In this document: in pieces, positions 10,610-20,203 of the stretch
How the letters are laid out: each line of letters starts with the position of its first letter
Position numbering within the stretch: the stretch's first letter is position 1
Notes under the pieces: generated by a model
Told to the model about the DNA's origin: nothing
What the model saw: only the letters and a program-made list of their open reading frames with translations
Databases searched by the model: none
Program-made: the position numbers and the translations under genes
NCBI GenBank assembly: GCA_024655945.1
Contig: JANLFK010000006.1
Coordinates: 180,426 to 244,425, forward strand
Origin: a candidate division KSB1 bacterium
GTDB taxonomy: Bacteria > Zhuqueibacterota > Zhuqueibacteria > JANLFK01 > Oleimicrobiaceae
Direction of reading: 5' to 3'
Length of the DNA stretch: 64,000 bases

Positions 10610-11975
10610 GGTAGGCGAGAATGGCCATGGCGGCAGCGCCCAGCTCGAACTCCCTGGGGTGCACCGCAGCAAACACGTCGTTAGCCGAGTGGTGATAGTC
10701 GAAGTAGCGCTGCGTGTCCGGCACATAGCCGATAAGCGCCTTGGTGCCTTTGAGCTGAGCGATGTCGGCGCCGCTCCCCCCTTTGCGCACCCACTCCACG
10801 AGGGCCTGATTGAGCAACGGAAGCCAGTCTTGCATCCGCGCCACGATGCTGTCGGCGGCATCGACAAAGAAGCCGCGAGGCGTAAAGGCTCCCCGATCGC
10901 TCTCGATGGCGGCTAAGTGGCACTCGGCGCTGGCGGCAGCTTGCTCCGCGTAGGCGCGTGCCCCGTCCAGGCCAAATTCCTCATTGACGAAAAAGACCAC
11001 GCGTACGGTGCGTCGCGGCCGGAGGCCCACTCGTTTGAGCAAGTCGAGCACCTCCAGCGCCTGCACACAGCCGGCTCCATCGTCGTGGGCGCCATCGCCC
11101 TGATCCCAGCTATCGAAATGTCCCCCGACGGCCACCACTTCCTCAGGCAGCTCACGGCCGCGCAGCTCGCCGATGACGTTGTACGAGAGGGTCCGGCCCA
11201 AATCGCGGCATGAGAGTCGCAGCAACGCCTCCACCTGGCCATAGGTGTGCAGCCAGCCGGCCAGGCGGTCGGCATCCTGCAGGCCGATGGCCACTGCGGG
11301 CAGACGCGGCGCCTCGCCGTAGTGCAGGGTGCCGACATGCGGCACATTGTCGGGCTTGGTGGTGACGGAGCGGACGATGACTCCCACGGCGCCTGCTTTG
11401 CCGGCTTCGGCAGGCCCTTGCACCCGCTGGTCCACGGCCCGCCCGTAGGCGGCAAAGGTATCCACCAGGTGGACTTCCATGGGTCGATTGAAGAAGACGA
11501 TCTTGCCACGCACCTCGTCTTGTCGGGCGCGGAGTTCTTCGAGGCCACGCACCTCGATGACCTGGCCGCGGGTGCCGCCGCTGGGCGTGGCCACACTTCC
11601 GCCCAAGGCAGCCACGTGCAGGCGCTTCCCTTTCAGCTGCTTCGGGGAGACGACCTCGGCCACTTCCTTTTCTCCACGCTCCCAATGCGGCACGGTCACC
11701 TCTTGCAAGCGCACCCCTTCCAGACCAAGCTGCCGCATGGTGCGCTCTGCCCAGCGGATCGCCTGCATGCTTGCTGGCGAACCCACCAGGCGCGGACCTA
11801 TCGCCGCCAGCTGGCGGAGCAGGTGGTAGCCCACGGTGTCACTGAGCGCCCTTCGCACCATCTCCTGCGCCACCTCCATGTGGCGCGGGTTCACCTCCCC
11901 CACCGGCCGCGCAACGGCCTGTCCCATGGCTCCATGGGTGACCAGCAGAATAAGCACTATCACAGCCCTTCTCAT
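10587..11975 (-). CDS. Secreted M28 peptidase, carboxypeptidase Q-like
   Basis: A 462-residue secreted metallopeptidase. The start at 11975 gives the signal peptide MRRAVIVLILLVTHGAMG and has GAGGAGAAGG upstream; a longer frame to 12035 has no such site. A PA-like domain (about 100-270) precedes the catalytic part with zinc motifs GGHFDSWDQGDGAHDDGAG, FVNEEFGLDGARAY (catalytic Glu pair), AIESDRGAF and DYHHSANDVF. The order and spacing resemble plasma glutamate carboxypeptidase / carboxypeptidase Q. It probably trims small peptides in the periplasm. It is a separate transcription unit from the other M28 gene and is only distantly similar to it. Confidence 0.9.
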   Translation of the reverse strand: MRRAVIVLILLVTHGAMGQAVARPVGEVNPRHMEVAQEMVRRALSDTVGYHLLRQLAAIGPRLVGSPASMQAIRWAERTMRQLGLEGVRLQEVTVPHWERGEKEVAEVVSPKQLKGKRLHVAALGGSVATPSGGTRGQVIEVRGLEELRARQDEVRGKIVFFNRPMEVHLVDTFAAYGRAVDQRVQGPAEAGKAGAVGVIVRSVTTKPDNVPHVGTLHYGEAPRLPAVAIGLQDADRLAGWLHTYGQVEALLRLSCRDLGRTLSYNVIGELRGRELPEEVVAVGGHFDSWDQGDGAHDDGAGCVQALEVLDLLKRVGLRPRRTVRVVFFVNEEFGLDGARAYAEQAAASAECHLAAIESDRGAFTPRGFFVDAADSIVARMQDWLPLLNQALVEWVRKGGSGADIAQLKGTKALIGYVPDTQRYFDYHHSANDVFAAVHPREFELGAAAMAILAYLIAEEGL

Positions 11976-12134
11976 CGCCTTCTCCTCGCTGCACCGTGCC
12001 GTAGGAACATCAGTGTACCCTCCCGTACCAGCCATCCCCTGTGTCTCTCCGTCAGCAGCATGCCACGGCAGGGAATCGCCACATGGGCGGTTGTCCCAGG
12101 TTCCCTCTCCGCAGGTGCCCCGCCCTTGTGGGCT

Positions 12135-12620
12135 TTACTCCCGCCAGCGGCTCCACGTCGCGAATCCCAACCCTGCCTGAGCAGACCTTGGCCGGTCACC
12201 TCCAGAATTGCCGCCACTTCCTGCCTGCGCCCCGGTTCGCTTTGGCGTCCGAGGGTGCCTGGCCGGCAAGGGGGTGATGCGCAGAGTCACCAGCCCGGTT
12301 TGCCACCAGTGCGCGGCGTCCTCTGCCGCCACCTCCAAGTCAATGCCCCTCTTCCTTGCGCCCTGCTCGCACATGAGGATTGGAGCAAAGACCCCGGGGA
12401 GGGCAAAAATGCTCGCGCCCATTTCGTCCTGGAGGCGTTGCATCTTGAGGCGCGGCTCCTCCTCGATGAGACAGTCCCTGCGGAATTCCACGACCTGTTC
12501 GGAGAGGTTGACGTAGCCTTTCCCCCGCGGGAGCACCGCCCCCGCGAGTCCACACGGACAGGCGTCCTCGGAGCAGTACACATGGTCGCGATCGTTCCCG
12601 GAAACGTGCAGGCAGCGCAT
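12135..12620 (-). CDS. Small Cys-rich protein of unknown function
   Basis: A 161-residue protein of no family I can name. The ATG has a near-perfect Shine-Dalgarno AAGGAGG eight bases upstream, the best argument that it is real. The N-terminal half has a cluster of Cys residues (RCLHVSGNDRDHVYCSEDAC followed by PCG) and the segment GKGYVNLSEQVVEFRRDC. These could bind a metal or a cluster. The C-terminal 45 residues are Pro/Arg/Gly-rich and probably disordered. It lies alone between the M28 gene and the divergent ligase gene. Confidence 0.6.
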   Translation of the reverse strand: MRCLHVSGNDRDHVYCSEDACPCGLAGAVLPRGKGYVNLSEQVVEFRRDCLIEEEPRLKMQRLQDEMGASIFALPGVFAPILMCEQGARKRGIDLEVAAEDAAHWWQTGLVTLRITPLPARHPRTPKRTGAQAGSGGNSGGDRPRSAQAGLGFATWSRWRE

Positions 12621-12873
12621 GCTCGGTTCCTCCTTGGTTGGGATCAGAAACAGCCCACCGGACGCACGCCCCGGGGTCCGTGCGCAAATGAGCCTTGCGT
12701 CCCACAGGCATTTCGGCGCTCGCCACCTCCCCGAGTCTCCTCCCCTGCATGAACCGAGCTGTGGCGCTCATCCGACGGCCGCATTCCCGCTTTCTTCTAC
12801 GCTCCGTTCCTTCGCCCACCAGAAGGCGACCCGGCGCCGCACCGTAGCACGCCCCGCTCGGCGAAAATTCATG

Positions 12874-12902
12874 TTGACTTTTTCAGATTTTTTGCGTAAA
12901 TA
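12874..12902 (+). promoter_or_regulatory. Promoter of the acyl-ACP synthetase gene
   Basis: TTGACT (12874-12879), 17-base spacer rich in T, then TAAATA (12897-12902), about 60 bases before the start codon. The preceding 250 bases back to 12621 hold no gene that I can support, only GC-rich sequence with a CCCCGGGG dyad near 12670. Confidence 0.65.
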
Positions 12903-12963
12903 TGGGCACTGAACGCCGTTCATGAGTTGCTGGTGAAAGAAACAGAACGTCGACGGAGGCTCT

Positions 12964-14481
12964 ATGATCCTTCACCACGAGTTTATCAAGAACGCAAAGA
13001 GGCTCGGCGGGAGGATGGCGATTATCGACCGTACTACCGACAAGCGGGTGACCTATTCCAAAGCCCTCATCGCCTCACTCATCCTCGCGAAAAAGTTCCG
13101 GAAGTACCCTGAGGGTTTTGTCGGGGTGATGATCCCGACCTCTGCAGGGGCGTTTCTCGCCACCTTAGGGGTGCTCATGGCTGGCAAGGTGCCGGTCATG
13201 ATCAACTATTCCACCGGGGCCGCCGACAACTGCGAATATGCGCAGAACAAGTGCGGCTTTCGCACCATTATCACCTCACGGGCGCTGCTGGAACGCATCC
13301 GCTGCCCCATCGTTCCGGGCATGGTCTTCTTGGAAGACTTGATGACAACGATCGGCACCGCTGACAAGCTCGCCGCTGCCCTTCGCTCCAAGCTTCCTGG
13401 GGGGGCCATCCTCCGCACCCTACCGCCCGCCCAGGAGGACGACGACGTAGTAATCCTCTTCACCAGCGGCAGCGAAAAGGAACCGAAGGCGGTGGAGCTG
13501 ACCCATCGCAATATCGGCTCCAATGTTCGTGACGCACGGCAAGTCTTCGATCTCCATGAAGAGAACGTGCTCATGGCCATCTTGCCGCTTTTCCATGTGT
13601 TTGGCTACACCGTCAACTTTTGGCTGCCATTGATGGTCGGCATGACCGCCGTAACCTGTGCCAACCCCTTGGACTATAAGAACATCCCCGTCTACATCCG
13701 CGAAGAAAAGGCGACGATGATTGCCGCCACGCCCATCTTCTTCGCCGGCTACCTACGGGAGTCAAAACCGGGCGACTTTGAGACGCTGCGCCTGCTCGTC
13801 GCCGGGGCAGACAAGACGCCAGAATTGCTCCGCGAAGGTTATTGGTCAAAGCACAGGAAAGTACTGCTCGAGGGGTATGGCTGCACCGAAACCAGTCCAG
13901 TGGTATCGGTCAACACCCCGGAGTACAACCGTCCAGGCAGCATCGGCCTGCCCCTGCCCAGCGTGCAGGTGAAGATCGTGGACGTGGAGACCGGCAGACA
14001 ACTCCCCCCCAACAAGGAAGGCAAGATCCTGGTCAAAGGCGACCTGGTCATGAAAGGCTACTTCGACGACCTGGAAGAGACCTCGCTGCGCATCCGCGAC
14101 GGCTGGTACGACACCGGCGATATGGGGGTGCTGGACGAGGACGGCTACCTCTGGCACCGCGGCCGCCTGAAGCGCTTTGTAAAGATCGGCGGCGAGATGG
14201 TCTCCTTGGTGCGCACCGAGGTCCTCTTGGAGAAACTCCTCCCTGAGGGCGTAAGCTGCTGCGTGGTGGACGTGCCCGAGTCTAAGAAGGGGGCCAAGAT
14301 CGTTGCCGCCGTCACGCGCAAGGTGGACGAGAGGGCCATCCTCAAAGCGCTTGCCAAAGAACTTCCTGCCATTGCCTTGCCAAAGCAGTTTGTGGTGCTC
14401 CCCGACATGCCCAAGATGGGAAGCGGCAAGGTGGACTTCCGCACCGTGGCCTGCTTAGTCCGGGAGGAAGTCACTGCCTGA
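12964..14481 (+). CDS. AMP-forming acyl-ACP/acyl-CoA synthetase (Aas-like)
   Basis: A 505-residue adenylate-forming enzyme. The P-loop LFTSGSEKEPKAVELTHRNI matches the Aas branch (LFTSGSE) rather than ordinary acyl-CoA ligases (TSGTTG). Other core motifs are EGYGCTETSPVVSVN, YDTGDMGVLDEDGYL and the hinge GRLKRFVKIGGEMVSL, with the catalytic Lys in MPKMGSGKVDF near the C-terminus. It should activate a fatty acid as acyl-AMP and transfer it to acyl carrier protein or CoA, for fatty-acid recycling into phospholipids. The acyltransferase half found in E. coli Aas is absent. It is a monocistronic unit between a good promoter and a strong terminator. Confidence 0.88.
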   Translation: MILHHEFIKNAKRLGGRMAIIDRTTDKRVTYSKALIASLILAKKFRKYPEGFVGVMIPTSAGAFLATLGVLMAGKVPVMINYSTGAADNCEYAQNKCGFRTIITSRALLERIRCPIVPGMVFLEDLMTTIGTADKLAAALRSKLPGGAILRTLPPAQEDDDVVILFTSGSEKEPKAVELTHRNIGSNVRDARQVFDLHEENVLMAILPLFHVFGYTVNFWLPLMVGMTAVTCANPLDYKNIPVYIREEKATMIAATPIFFAGYLRESKPGDFETLRLLVAGADKTPELLREGYWSKHRKVLLEGYGCTETSPVVSVNTPEYNRPGSIGLPLPSVQVKIVDVETGRQLPPNKEGKILVKGDLVMKGYFDDLEETSLRIRDGWYDTGDMGVLDEDGYLWHRGRLKRFVKIGGEMVSLVRTEVLLEKLLPEGVSCCVVDVPESKKGAKIVAAVTRKVDERAILKALAKELPAIALPKQFVVLPDMPKMGSGKVDFRTVACLVREEVTA

Positions 14482-14506
14482 AAGGCGTTTCATCTGCCGC
14501 ACTGCC

Positions 14507-14539
14507 AGGCCTCCACTGCGTCATGTGGAGGCCTTTTTT
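14507..14539 (+). terminator. Rho-independent terminator
   Basis: A 10-base perfect stem (AGGCCTCCAC and complement) with an 8-base loop, followed directly by six T residues, 26 bases after the synthetase stop codon. It is the clearest intrinsic terminator in the window. Confidence 0.9.
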
Positions 14540-14598
14540 GCGCCACAACCTCGCCGCCGTGGCTCGCTCGGGGGCATAAGGTGCCGGCGGCAGGTGCT

Positions 14599-15750
14599 TC
14601 ACTTCAGCTCCAGATAGTCCCGGTCCGGCAGGGGCGGAAACGGCGCGTGCGGCTCCCGCTGGTACCAGAAAGCCACCGAGGAGATGTCATCCTGTAGCGG
14701 CCGATAGCGCCCGCCCGACTGCCATCCCAGGGCCTGAATGGTCACCTTGAGGTCCTTCTCGAAGCGCACCGGGTCCATGATGTGCCATCGATACAGCCCA
14801 AAGCGCTGCTGAGAATTCCACAGGCCATCGGGGCGCAGCACCTGTGGCATACCGGAATAGGGCGTGGTGTACTCGTGATACTGGTCGTCCACCACGAACC
14901 CATAGGAGCCGCAGAAATAGTCCTCTGTGCCCGTGCCGCAGATGGTGGGAAAATCCTTGTCGCCGTCGCTGTAGAACTTGATCTCGCCCTCGCCCCACCA
15001 GCCGCTGCTGTGGGAGCCCCAGCACATGTAGGTGCCCACATAGTGCCCCCAGCCTTTCACTCCGTCCAAGATCGTGTACACGGACTTGAAGGGGAGCGGA
15101 TTCGTGCGCCGGAACTGCGCATGGAAATAGGCCGCATCCTCCGGCACGGGGGTGAGCGTGTAGTCGATCTGGTAGTAGAGGGTCATCTTCTGGTCGTCCA
15201 AGTTCTCCATGGTGATCTTGCACGACGTGCGGAAGGGCATTACCCAATAGCAATTGAAAGCGCTGCCCGGATTGACACAGACCGGGAGCGAACTGATCTG
15301 GGCGTACTTGCCCAGCCCGCAGGCGAAAAAGTCGCCCACCGGCACCTCCACCGACGGGGTCTTTTCGTCATCCCAGTAGAAGCGCAGAATGCTGAAGCGC
15401 CAATTCCCGCTGGGGGTCATCCAGATGTGCTGGATGGCACCTGGCCCCTTGATCTCGGCCAAGACGAATGTCTTCTTCGGCTCGATGATGATGTAGGGCG
15501 CCACCTTCCAGCCGACGCCTAAGTCGCGCGCTGCCTGCGCTGCGGTCCCCTGCTCAAGAGTAGCCATCCCGCCCTTGCCCTTTTCCCCGGTAAAGTTCTC
15601 CGGGCTGATGGAGCGCGTCTGCGCGCGGGACAGCAGTGGCAACGTGCCCAAGCCCATGGACAGCCCGTCGAACGCCCGTTGCTGTGCAGGCGCGCCGCTC
15701 GCCGCTACCAGAACCACTACCGCACACAAAGCCATCGTTCTCGTCTTCAT
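14599..15750 (-). CDS. Secreted GH172 (DUF2961) glycosidase
   Basis: A 383-residue secreted protein. The ATG at 15750 gives the signal peptide MKTRTMALCAVVVLVAASGA and has CAGGAGGG upstream. The core is the DUF2961 domain, now glycoside hydrolase family 172, whose characterised members act on fructofuranosides and arabinofuranosides. Visible family segments are GPGAIQHIWMT, RFYWDDEKTPSVEVPVGDFF, NCYWVMPF, WGEGEIKFYSDGD and the GTGTEDYF loop with a likely catalytic Glu. It is the last gene of the carbohydrate operon that starts with the GH13 gene. The exact substrate is unknown. Confidence 0.85.
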   Translation of the reverse strand: MKTRTMALCAVVVLVAASGAPAQQRAFDGLSMGLGTLPLLSRAQTRSISPENFTGEKGKGGMATLEQGTAAQAARDLGVGWKVAPYIIIEPKKTFVLAEIKGPGAIQHIWMTPSGNWRFSILRFYWDDEKTPSVEVPVGDFFACGLGKYAQISSLPVCVNPGSAFNCYWVMPFRTSCKITMENLDDQKMTLYYQIDYTLTPVPEDAAYFHAQFRRTNPLPFKSVYTILDGVKGWGHYVGTYMCWGSHSSGWWGEGEIKFYSDGDKDFPTICGTGTEDYFCGSYGFVVDDQYHEYTTPYSGMPQVLRPDGLWNSQQRFGLYRWHIMDPVRFEKDLKVTIQALGWQSGGRYRPLQDDISSVAFWYQREPHAPFPPLPDRDYLELK

Positions 15751-15805
15751 AGTCGACCCTCCTGGATGGTTCGTCACACCGCAACCTTTCTTGAACCCGG
15801 CGAAG

Positions 15806-16993
15806 TCACGCTATGGGCCGCTGGTAGATGGTGTAGGTCTTCGAGGGGATGCCGCCCATCATGTCCACCAGGCGGACCACCATCACGTTGTCCTCGAGAA
15901 CCCATCCCATGTCGCAATACTGGTAGCCCTTCTTCTGCGCATAGATTTTCTGCTGCCACAACATTACCCCATCCAGTCCCAAGCGGCGAAATTTCTGCTT
16001 CACGCCGAGATAGCCGAGCCGGAACCCGGTGGTTTTCCCCTTGGTGAGCAGCATGCGCGCCGCGCGCAACAGTCCGCAGCGACGGCACCAGAGGAGGGGG
16101 CGCATGCGCTCGGTGATGTTGGGCACACCGCCAAAGAAGCCTGCCGGCTCGCCCCGCACGTAGACGAAGATGAACAGCCCTTTGTCCATGATAAGCTGCA
16201 TGTCGTCGATGATCTTGCTGAACTCCTCCTCAGTGAACGGCACGAAGCCGAAATTGTCGTGCCAGGCATCGTTGTAAATCTCCAACATCTCCTTCTTGCG
16301 CACCGCCAGCGGCCGCTGGTCCCAGGTCTCTATGGTCACCCCGTAGCGCCTGATGACCCTCTCGGCCACGCGCACGAGCTTCTCTTCCATCGGGTTCATG
16401 ACCGCCACTTCCCAGGACTTGACCCTCTTGATGGGCGCAAAGCCGGCGGTGGTCAGCAGGCGCTCGTAGAACGGCTTGTTGTAGTGGTAGTACATGACCG
16501 GGCGGGAGGCGAAACCTTCGGTGAGCAGCCCCGGGGTGGCCTCGTTGACCGGCAGATTCTGGGGGCCGCGCATGGTGTCCATGCCCTGCTCCTTGAGCCA
16601 CGCCGCAGCCGCCTCCAGCAGGGCATCGGCAACGGTCTGGTCGTCGAAGCATTCGAATTGCCCGAAAAAGCCGACGCGGTCTTGCCAGCGCTCGTTGTGG
16701 CGATGGTTCACAAAGGCGTTGCACCGTCCCACGGTCTGACCGCGACGCACCGCCAGGAAAAAGCGCATGTCGGCGTGTTTGAAAAAAAGGTTCTGCGGCT
16801 CGAAAAACCCCTGGATGCCGAGGAGCTTGAACCCCAGGTACTCAAAGTCCAAGAGCGGAACGTACTGCGGGTCGTCCCGATAGTGCTCCCAATGAAAGTC
16901 CACAAAGCGTCGGAGCAAGCGGCCCTCCTCCTTGGTGCGGTTGGAGAAGGAGATGAGCTCAACGGCTGGCGTGGAGCCTGTGAGTGCACCCAT
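15806..16993 (-). CDS. GNAT-like N-acyltransferase (YghO type)
   Basis: A 395-residue cytoplasmic protein resembling the large YghO-like branch of the GNAT acyltransferase superfamily. Features: an N-terminal segment RRFVDFHWEHYRDDPQYVPLL, the strand FFLAVRRGQTVGRCNAFVN, GFFGQFECFDDQTVADALL (substrate domain), GPQNLPVNEATPGLL, and a second GNAT half with IFVYVRGEPAGFFGGVPN and a helix YLGVKQKFRRLGLDGVML that could bind the acyl-CoA phosphates. The substrate is unknown. It sits between the symporter and the GH172 gene, but members of this family are often found outside sugar operons, so a link to sugars is uncertain. Confidence 0.7.
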   Translation of the reverse strand: MGALTGSTPAVELISFSNRTKEEGRLLRRFVDFHWEHYRDDPQYVPLLDFEYLGFKLLGIQGFFEPQNLFFKHADMRFFLAVRRGQTVGRCNAFVNHRHNERWQDRVGFFGQFECFDDQTVADALLEAAAAWLKEQGMDTMRGPQNLPVNEATPGLLTEGFASRPVMYYHYNKPFYERLLTTAGFAPIKRVKSWEVAVMNPMEEKLVRVAERVIRRYGVTIETWDQRPLAVRKKEMLEIYNDAWHDNFGFVPFTEEEFSKIIDDMQLIMDKGLFIFVYVRGEPAGFFGGVPNITERMRPLLWCRRCGLLRAARMLLTKGKTTGFRLGYLGVKQKFRRLGLDGVMLWQQKIYAQKKGYQYCDMGWVLEDNVMVVRLVDMMGGIPSKTYTIYQRPIA

Positions 16994-17088
16994 GGTTCAC
17001 CTCTTCAGTCTGTCGTCTTCTGGGCAAACGGCCCAGAGTCGTGGGCCACATTTCGCCCTTAAATACCAAGTGCTACCCGCGCCGCCGG

Positions 17089-19041
17089 TCAGGAAAGACC
17101 AGCGCCGCGGCCTGGGGTATGCTCCACGGTACCGTCATCGTGGGCATCCCGCCTCATGGTAGCCAGACGGTGGAGCATATCCCGCGCGTCGCGGAGCCCT
17201 CCCAGCCCCAGCCAGACGGTCACCACCATGGCGATCATCGTGCCAATGAGCAGGTAGCTGCGCCAGAAAGTCAACCAGGACGTATCGGGCACCTGGTGCG
17301 TGAGGTTGTAGATAGTGCCGGCGACAAAAATGGCCACCCACAGGGCGGTCCAGGTATAAGTGGCAATGTACAGCGCCCGGTCGCCACGGGTGAATTCCCT
17401 TCCCATGCCCAGCACCTGCCATCCGCGTTGCGGCTCCACGCCAGCCTCCTGATGCTCTTCCGCCAGCCGATAGCGGCCGCGGTGCAGCAGCCGGTCCATG
17501 TCGAACGGCCGGCCGCGGTGGAGCAAAGAGACCACGATGTACACCAGCGTCGAGCTGACCATGGCAATGAACCAGCAGACCTGGCCATTGATGGGAAAAT
17601 CCGGGATCAGCTGCTGCAAGACGATGCCGGCTACCGCCACCGTGGAGCCGGTGATGAGCGCACTCCAGGCTGCGGCCGTGGTGCCGCGCTTCCAGTACAG
17701 ACCACCGATGATCACCGCCCCGGATCCACCCGCGTAGATGGCCCCGGTGATGGCGAAAAACAGCAGAATGTACTCACTCTGCTTGAAAAGGAGGCTGAAA
17801 AAGAAGCTGAACACGGCGACGCCTAAGATGGACAGGCGCAACCACTTGATGTGCTCGCGCGGCTCTAATCGTTTGCCTCGCCATGGCACCAGCACATCCT
17901 GGATGAAGATGCTGCCCCAGGAATGCAGATAGGCTTCATCGGTGCTCACCAGGGCCGCCAGCATCACCGCCACGAATGCGCCCAAAAGACCCTGCGGCAT
18001 GAAGTGCAGCAGCGCCATGGGCACAGTCAGCTGGCTGCGCACCGCCTTGTTCGCAATGCCGGACAACACCTGCTCCGCCTGCGCCGCCTGTTCAGCAAAG
18101 GCAGCATGGTGCAAGACCGTGTACGCGCAGATGGGCAGAAAGAGCAGCATCATGTTCTGGGGAAAGCCGCGCCAGTTGCTCAGCACACCCGCCATCTTGG
18201 CCTCGTGCGCGCTCTTGGCAGAGGCATTGTAGCCCTGCGTGCCCTGCCAGGAAAGCGTGCTGTAGACCGCCCCGTACACGCCGATGAGAAAGTACCACAG
18301 GTTAAAGTCCTCGACTTTGCTGGTGTGAAACGGGTTGATCAATGAGGCATCGGCAGGGGCTGACTGCAGCGCCTGGGCGATGTGCGACCAGTCGAAGACG
18401 CGCATGAAATGAAGGACCAGCGCCACAAAGACGACGTTGGCAAACAACCCCTGCACAAAGTCGGTGATGATTACCGCAATCTGTCCGCCGGCAAAGACGA
18501 ACGTCAGCGACATCGAGAGCAGCACGCCCATGGTGAGCGGAAAGGTAGGGATGGAGACGCCGGCCATCGACACGCTCTGCGGCAACCCGCAGAAGTAGAT
18601 GAAAAAGCGGGCACCCACCGCCGGGAATATGCCAAAGTTGATGATGCCGGAAACAAAGGCCAAGGTGCCGGCGAAGATGCGGAAGCGCCTGCTGTAGCGC
18701 ATCTCGAAGAACTGGGCCATGGTGAGCGCGCGCGTCTGCCGAAAGCGGTAGACCACCCACCCGGTCACCGTGATGATGACCACCACCGGCGTCATCAAGA
18801 ACCCCCACCAGGTCATAGGCAGGCCAGCGTAGTAGTTCATCTCAAAGGTGGCCACCACGGTGATGGCCCCCAAGGCGGCCATCGCTTGCGACACGCTGAT
18901 AACATAGCGCCCGGCGGTGCGTCCGGCAGCCAAAAAATCCGCCACGCTGCGCATGTACGATCTGCTGGCCAACACCACCGCCGCCGTGAACAGAAACATA
19001 CCCGCGACAATGGCCCAGTCAAGAAAGGTGAGGTTCATCAC
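17089..19041 (-). CDS. Sodium:solute symporter (SSS family)
   Basis: A 650-residue integral membrane protein with 13-15 hydrophobic segments. The N-terminus has the SSS hallmark DFLAAGRTAGRYVISVSQAMA and the fold proceeds with YRFRQTRALTMAQFFEMRYS and FVFAGGQIAVIITDFVQG, which carries the sodium-site region of the family. A soluble loop (about residues 505-560) precedes three further hydrophobic segments, making the protein longer than the usual 500-550 residues. It should import a sugar or organic acid with sodium. Downstream of the CBM9 gene by 12 bases and upstream of GNAT and GH172, it is a likely importer of the released sugar. Confidence 0.88.
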   Translation of the reverse strand: MMNLTFLDWAIVAGMFLFTAAVVLASRSYMRSVADFLAAGRTAGRYVISVSQAMAALGAITVVATFEMNYYAGLPMTWWGFLMTPVVVIITVTGWVVYRFRQTRALTMAQFFEMRYSRRFRIFAGTLAFVSGIINFGIFPAVGARFFIYFCGLPQSVSMAGVSIPTFPLTMGVLLSMSLTFVFAGGQIAVIITDFVQGLFANVVFVALVLHFMRVFDWSHIAQALQSAPADASLINPFHTSKVEDFNLWYFLIGVYGAVYSTLSWQGTQGYNASAKSAHEAKMAGVLSNWRGFPQNMMLLFLPICAYTVLHHAAFAEQAAQAEQVLSGIANKAVRSQLTVPMALLHFMPQGLLGAFVAVMLAALVSTDEAYLHSWGSIFIQDVLVPWRGKRLEPREHIKWLRLSILGVAVFSFFFSLLFKQSEYILLFFAITGAIYAGGSGAVIIGGLYWKRGTTAAAWSALITGSTVAVAGIVLQQLIPDFPINGQVCWFIAMVSSTLVYIVVSLLHRGRPFDMDRLLHRGRYRLAEEHQEAGVEPQRGWQVLGMGREFTRGDRALYIATYTWTALWVAIFVAGTIYNLTHQVPDTSWLTFWRSYLLIGTMIAMVVTVWLGLGGLRDARDMLHRLATMRRDAHDDGTVEHTPGRGAGLS

Positions 19042-19053
19042 GTCACGCCCTGT

Positions 19054-20151
19054 TCACTCCTTCCACACGCGTCCGTCCTGTGCAATCCACCACGTTCCTC
19101 CATCATCGCCGGCACAGCAGGCGAAAAAGCTCCCGGGTCCGACAAACAGGCGGAGCCGCCGGTGCTGAGACTCAGACAGGGACAGGAGGCACACCTTTTC
19201 CGCGAAACTACCGTGACCCGCATGGTGCTGCCACTGCGCATAGTAGAGCTCGCGCAGGCACCATTTTGCCTCCTCGCCTGCAGGCATCAGCAGAGGCGCG
19301 AGCAGGTCGGGGCCTGCCACAAAGTGCACGAATCCCCACATCTCGGGATAGTGCATATTGACCACCCCTTGCGCTGACCAGACCCAGTTGTCCTCAGCCA
19401 GCGGCCGTCCGGTGGCCGGATCTTTGACTTTCTCGTACCTTCCGGCCACCACCTGCGTTCGCCATTCCACGCGCGAAAAGTTCAGGCGCCAGTACTCGCC
19501 GGGCACGGGCGGGCCCTTGTGCGCGGCGCATTCCCCGAGCACCTCCCAGGGCATGGCAATCTCTACGCTCCAGCCGCTGTCCACATCGGCGGGATTGTTG
19601 AGGGTGCCCTTCAGCCCCACGCCCAGACGCAGGCCGCGGATGTCCCAGGCGTTCACCGCCGGCCCGCCGTCCCGGTAGGGCTTGACCAGGAGCAGGTCCC
19701 AAGCAGTCCCCAAGGCGTTCACTTCCAGCTCGTAGTACAAGTGCGTGTCGCCGTCCGGGTCGATGAACACCTCAAAGTCATTGTCGTAGAAGATCACGGT
19801 GTCGCGCTGCCGCAGCGTTGCCCACAGGTGGGGCTCCTGTAGTTCGGCGCCCACGTAGAAGCACGAGTCGTCCCAGAGCATCTTGGCACGCGTGCGGAAA
19901 CGCGGCGCAGGCTTCCCCTCCCCCTCGATGTCGACAAAGTCCTCCGTCCACGCTGCCGATTGCCAGGCGGGCTCCTGGAGGGCGCCGTCGATGGTCAACC
20001 CACTGCCCCGCATGCATTGGTACAGCCTCGGCGCCCACGGGATGGCCGGACGCGGCACCTTCGTGGCCTTCCCCTCGCCGAGGCACGGCCCGCAGGCGCT
20101 CCCCAGCACCGCAAGAATCAAAGTTGCGCTCAAGCGCGACAATGGCGTCAA
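19054..20151 (-). CDS. CBM9-like secreted carbohydrate-binding protein
   Basis: A 365-residue protein with a leader ending LGSACGPC, a likely lipobox. The body matches the carbohydrate-binding module 9 layout: LTIDGALQEPAWQSAAWTEDF, RAKMLWDDSCFYVGAELQEP, DNDFEVFIDPDGDTHLYYELEVNALG, and SVEIAMPWEVLG with RLNFSRVEW. The Trp and acidic residues typical of the sugar and calcium sites are present. It probably holds an extracellular or surface glycan for the enzymes of this operon. Lies between the GH13 and symporter genes. It has no catalytic domain that I can see. Confidence 0.8.
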   Translation of the reverse strand: MTPLSRLSATLILAVLGSACGPCLGEGKATKVPRPAIPWAPRLYQCMRGSGLTIDGALQEPAWQSAAWTEDFVDIEGEGKPAPRFRTRAKMLWDDSCFYVGAELQEPHLWATLRQRDTVIFYDNDFEVFIDPDGDTHLYYELEVNALGTAWDLLLVKPYRDGGPAVNAWDIRGLRLGVGLKGTLNNPADVDSGWSVEIAMPWEVLGECAAHKGPPVPGEYWRLNFSRVEWRTQVVAGRYEKVKDPATGRPLAEDNWVWSAQGVVNMHYPEMWGFVHFVAGPDLLAPLLMPAGEEAKWCLRELYYAQWQHHAGHGSFAEKVCLLSLSESQHRRLRLFVGPGSFFACCAGDDGGTWWIAQDGRVWKE

Positions 20152-20203
20152 CTCTTTTCCTCCCTCCGCGGCCCGACCCTGGGCTGCCGGTGCGCTCAGC
20201 CCA

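Noticed and set aside
12340..12819. A 159-codon minus-strand frame overlapping the small Cys-rich gene
   Set aside because: It lacks a ribosome-binding site and its text is Arg/Gly-rich; the frame at 12135-12620 has a perfect one.
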